DNA of 6,694 bases, from contig WGBH01000169.1 in NCBI GenBank assembly GCA_015494435.1, positions 1-6,694 on the forward strand. The letters are read 5' to 3'. The stretch is from Thiotrichaceae bacterium (GTDB taxonomy: Bacteria > Pseudomonadota > Gammaproteobacteria > Thiotrichales > Thiotrichaceae). The notes beneath the pieces are model-generated. The model was not told the origin of the DNA, ran no database searches, and worked only from the letters and a program-made list of their open reading frames with translations. This document shows positions 4,536 through 6,694 of the stretch, piece after piece. A program made the position numbers and the translations under genes. Position 1 is the stretch's first letter. The number at the start of each line of letters is the position of its first letter.

Positions 4536-4798
4536 TAATATTTAATTAAGCAATAATCGGTAAAATCATCTGCAAAGACCGTGCAATTGCGGCTTTAAGG
4601 TCATTCATCATAAAGAGCACGCTCAATCAATGGTGGTGCGCCATTATCTCAATTGACAAAGTAGCACTCAATATCCCCACCAATTAAATGCTTTTTTGAA
4701 ACACATATTTAGGAGCTTTTCTTTATCGTGATTTGTATCACGGACACCTAGTATAAGGCATATACGCTGTTACACGCACTTATTTATCGGAGGTTATG
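4536..4798. other. Non-coding border between array and chromosomal genes
   Basis: There are about 260 bases without a gene on either strand. The reverse strand of roughly 4550-4680 shows short, protein-like but stop-interrupted stretches (for example GAPPLIERALYDE), which may be the remnant of a lost gene; this is weak. The right part carries a CRP/FNR-like palindrome and a ribosome site for the next gene. No insertion-sequence ends were seen. Confidence 0.5.
4727..4742. promoter_or_regulatory. CRP/FNR-like palindrome CGTGA-N6-TCACG
   Basis: CGTGATTTGTATCACG has perfect half-sites and fits the GTGA-N6-TCAC core recognised by CRP-type regulators. The outer bases are CG pairs rather than the E. 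coli-type TG/CA. A TATACG (4761-4766) or TATAAG (4752-4757) downstream could be the -10 box; with the first, the palindrome centre would sit about 39 bases upstream of the start, an activator-like position. It lies about 65 bases before the cyclic-nucleotide-fold gene. Confidence 0.5.
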
Positions 4799-5272
4799 AT
4801 GGCGAATATAGACATGACATGGTTAGAAAAACATATCTTTGCGCGTGATTTATCTGGCGATGAGCAACGCATATTGATTGACCTTATTGAGGTTAAAACC
4901 TACCAACAAAGCGATACATTAATTGCTGAAGGCGATGCATCACAAGGTTTGTTTTTATTACATTCAGGGACAGTAAGTTTGCAATATGAGAAGCATGGAC
5001 AGGCGGTACGTATTGCCAAGTTAGAAGCTGGCGCACAACTCGGAGACATGGCATTTTTTAATCATGATATTGCCAGTGCTACAGTGAAGGCGCTTGAAAC
5101 ATGTGAAGTGTATATATTACCAGAAAAAGCCATGAAACACCTTATGCAAGATTACAAAGACCTTAGCCATGATTTAATGCTAAACACGATTCGCAATTTA
5201 GGTTCAGCATTAAAAAACATGAATGGTTTTAATGCCTTTGCGCAGCAATATATTCAAGGCGGGACTCGATAA
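4799..5272 (+). CDS. Stand-alone cyclic-nucleotide-binding-fold protein
   Basis: The product is 157 residues. ATG 4799 is preferred to ATG 4796 because it lies five bases after GGAGG (4789-4793), while 4796 leaves only two. Counting from 4796, residues about 13-115 form a cNMP-binding beta-roll, with IAEGDASQGLFLLHSGTVSL (43-62) and the phosphate-cassette region LGDMAFFNHDIASATVKA (82-99). No helix-turn-helix follows; the C-terminus is an alpha-helical tail (111-150). In nucleotide-binding members the cassette reads GE...RxA. Here the glutamate is aspartate and the arginine position is Ile/Ala, so cAMP or cGMP binding is doubtful. Such proteins can act as regulatory subunits or scaffolds. It is probably co-transcribed with the membrane protein 94 bases downstream; no terminator is seen between them. 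Confidence 0.88.
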   Translation: MANIDMTWLEKHIFARDLSGDEQRILIDLIEVKTYQQSDTLIAEGDASQGLFLLHSGTVSLQYEKHGQAVRIAKLEAGAQLGDMAFFNHDIASATVKALETCEVYILPEKAMKHLMQDYKDLSHDLMLNTIRNLGSALKNMNGFNAFAQQYIQGGTR

Positions 5273-5366
5273 AGCATAAAGTTATTTGGAAAAGTGTCTG
5301 TCATCCATGTATCATTGCAAATTATGTACGAGAAATTAAAGCATTAGCTTTGTTTCTGGAGGCAGA

Positions 5367-6278
5367 ATGACACAACAACATTGGCAAGCCGAACCATGGT
5401 GGCTAGCTATTCAAAATGCGCTGAAGCCAAAGCTTTTGCTTACCATGTCTATCAGTGTATTGGGAGCCGTGCTGATTTTTGGGCTGCTATATATTCCCAG
5501 CGAACATGATACTTTCACAGGCATCTTAACCTCTTTTGTTGGCGTTTTGGGCTCTTTGTTGTGGTTTTTATTTGGTTTAACCGCCCTAGCGCACCAACTT
5601 TACCAAGGCATGCAATCTGAACCTATGTCAAACAGCGTAGAAGCATTTCGTTTTGCTTGGGGAAAAACGCGTTCATTGATGCTCCTGCCTGCTTGGGGCG
5701 CGGCTTTGTTACTCGCCTTATTGCTTGGTGAAATGCTACTTTTATCGCTCGCAAATATTCCCACCTTGGGTTTGATTTGGCTATCACTTCTGGCTGTGCC
5801 ACTCTTGCTTTTAAACAGCATTGTTGCTGTAGCATTACTTTTAGCCTTATTCAATATTGCCGCACGTGTCGTCTTAACCGAAAGCAACGCACAGCAATTA
5901 AAAGATGAATTATGGTCTTTAATCAAACAACGGCTGCCAACATTATTACTTTACAACTTGGGTGGCGTATTGGTTAGCTGCATCATCGCTATCGTGGTTC
6001 TTTCGCCATTATGGCTGGGTGCGCAAATAACATTGGGGCTGGTGGGTTACACCGCCAATGAAGCATTCTTGCGCATTGTCGATGCCATTGGTTTTTGGGG
6101 CAGCATTGCGCATCTACTAGCTCTCATTATGTTCGGGCTATTATTGGCTGCCATTGCTAGCGTTCCTAGCATTGTTATTACCCACATGACGTTGCTTGTA
6201 CATCAAGAATTGATGGTGGATAGCGAAAGCAATCCGACCACCCGTAAAAATAATGATGCAAATACTAGCTCAACATAA
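5367..6278 (+). CDS. Polytopic inner-membrane protein of unknown function
   Basis: The product is 303 residues. GGAGG (5358-5362) lies four bases before the ATG. Hydrophobic spans are seen at about 23-43, 52-76, 103-128, 132-166 (long, possibly two), 190-215 and 245-276, so six or seven in total. An amphipathic tryptophan-rich N-terminus (HWQAEPWWLAIQNALKPK) and a polar C-terminal tail (286-303) flank them. Between spans lie cytoplasm-like segments such as AFRFAWGKTRS (93-103) and ESNAQQLKDELWSLIKQRLP (172-191). This helix-then-Lys/Arg pattern resembles glycerophosphoryl-diester-phosphodiesterase-type or YciC/DUF-type membrane domains, but I cannot assign a family. Base use is more GC-rich and smoother than in the cassettes, consistent with long-resident chromosome. 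Confidence 0.85.
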   Translation: MTQQHWQAEPWWLAIQNALKPKLLLTMSISVLGAVLIFGLLYIPSEHDTFTGILTSFVGVLGSLLWFLFGLTALAHQLYQGMQSEPMSNSVEAFRFAWGKTRSLMLLPAWGAALLLALLLGEMLLLSLANIPTLGLIWLSLLAVPLLLLNSIVAVALLLALFNIAARVVLTESNAQQLKDELWSLIKQRLPTLLLYNLGGVLVSCIIAIVVLSPLWLGAQITLGLVGYTANEAFLRIVDAIGFWGSIAHLLALIMFGLLLAAIASVPSIVITHMTLLVHQELMVDSESNPTTRKNNDANTSST

Positions 6279-6326
6279 ACAATCATGTTTTTTGACAATA
6301 TTCAGCATCCCATCACCATGCGCCGA

Positions 6327-6346
6327 CTTATGAGCCACTTCATAAG
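6327..6346. promoter_or_regulatory. Inverted repeat ahead of the last gene
   Basis: CTTATGA (6327-6333) and TCATAAG (6340-6346) are perfect reverse complements around GCCACT, followed by CTTTT. The hairpin ends about 15 bases before the ATG of the last gene and just before its ribosome site AGGAG (6354-6358). A consensus-like TTGACA at 6292-6297 lies upstream, but its -10 partner is poor. A 14-codon frame (6318-6362, MRRLMSHF...) spans the hairpin and its stop overlaps the gene start as TAATG. It could be an attenuator-like leader, a weak terminator or an operator. Confidence 0.35.
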
Positions 6347-6361
6347 CTTTTACAGGAGTTA

Positions 6362-6694
6362 ATGTTGGCACAGGACTTTGCAAATCAAACCCACTCACCA
6401 GCCATGCCGTCACAGACACGCAGGAAGCATCGCCCTTCTAGCCTGAAATGTGCTTGGCATACTGTGCAGCAATCATTGGGCAAGTTGTTTGCTATAAAGG
6501 CTGTATATATTCCGATATTGGCAGGCATACTCTTGCTATTGGCTATCACAACTGTGTCGAGCTTGAGTGTTGATGCAAGCGTGCAACTGACACATGAAGA
6601 GTGGCTACAACCTGAAGAAAATAATTTATTAAAGCATGCCAACAGTGCGCAGAAAGTCATTGTGAAAGCTGGTGATTCAGCGATTTCATCACTA
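6362..6694 (+). CDS. N-terminus of a membrane-anchored protein, possibly an M23/LysM-type endopeptidase (cut by window end)
   Basis: An open frame of 111 codons runs off the right edge; it starts at ATG 6362 with AGGAG at 6354-6358. Residues 1-45 are polar and basic (RRKHRPSSLK) and cytoplasmic. One span covers about 47-68 (AVYIPILAGILLLLAITTVS), and the rest would be periplasmic. Near the edge, AQKVIVKAGDSAISSL (96-111) resembles the start of the LysM/OapA-like domain (VxxGDSLSSI) that precedes the M23 peptidase domain in MepM-type murein endopeptidases, where a short cytoplasmic start and one anchor are also usual. The catalytic part is not in view, so the assignment is tentative. The opposite-strand frame over the same bases is a shadow. 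Confidence 0.72.
   Translation, partial: MLAQDFANQTHSPAMPSQTRRKHRPSSLKCAWHTVQQSLGKLFAIKAVYIPILAGILLLLAITTVSSLSVDASVQLTHEEWLQPEENNLLKHANSAQKVIVKAGDSAISSL

Noticed and set aside
4550..4680. Reverse-strand remnant gene or transposase fragment
   Set aside because: The protein-like pieces are interrupted by several stops, and I could not match them to a family or find element ends.
5600..5926. Two reverse-strand frames opposite the polytopic membrane protein
   Set aside because: They are low-complexity mirror images of hydrophobic codons without starts supported by ribosome sites.
6385..6660. Reverse-strand 91-codon frame at the right end
   Set aside because: The + strand frame from 6362 has AGGAG, a membrane anchor and a LysM-like motif, and stays open to the edge.

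Overview
The window (about 40% GC by eye) is the distal part of an integron gene-cassette array, followed by ordinary chromosomal genes. The organism is probably a gammaproteobacterium carrying a chromosomal (sedentary) integron. That guess rests on the cassette architecture, a CRP/FNR-like palindrome, and the three downstream envelope or regulatory genes. No integrase gene lies inside the window. All cassette genes read on the + strand with their attC sites on the 3' side, so intI and attI should lie to the left.

Positions 1 to about 4535 hold eight attC or attC-like sites, at roughly 72, 596, 1569, 1933, 2361, 2677, 3835 and 4450. For six of the cassette units (B, C, the fused D+E, F, G, H) the left edge (G^TT...) is complementary to the R'' box at the right edge. 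That is expected if each unit once closed into a circle, and it fixes the borders independently of gene calls. The units are: A, the 3' end of an unknown gene; B (152-693), with no convincing gene; C (694-1626), an unknown soluble protein plus an unknown 3-TM protein; D+E (1627-2420), a zinc-ribbon membrane protein plus a DUF2007 membrane protein joined across a decayed attC; F (2421-2732), a broken small exported protein; G (2733-3932), a YafY/WYL regulator, a palindromic operator candidate and an ABM-like small protein; H (3933 to about 4534), an unknown 4-TM protein. The last attC keeps its inner arms but has lost its right-hand core site, which marks the end of the array.

Positions 4536-4798 are non-coding and contain a GTGA-N6-TCAC palindrome. 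Three co-oriented chromosomal genes follow: a stand-alone cyclic-nucleotide-binding-fold protein, a polytopic membrane protein, and the N-terminus of a membrane-anchored protein that may be an M23/LysM-type peptidoglycan endopeptidase.

Three observations stand out. First, several attC sites of the GTTATGTG type supply a start codon that opens a 4-5 codon mini-ORF ending exactly at the start of the Shine-Dalgarno-poor cassette gene. Second, cassette G is a self-contained regulated module. Third, the D/E fusion would lock two membrane-associated genes together.
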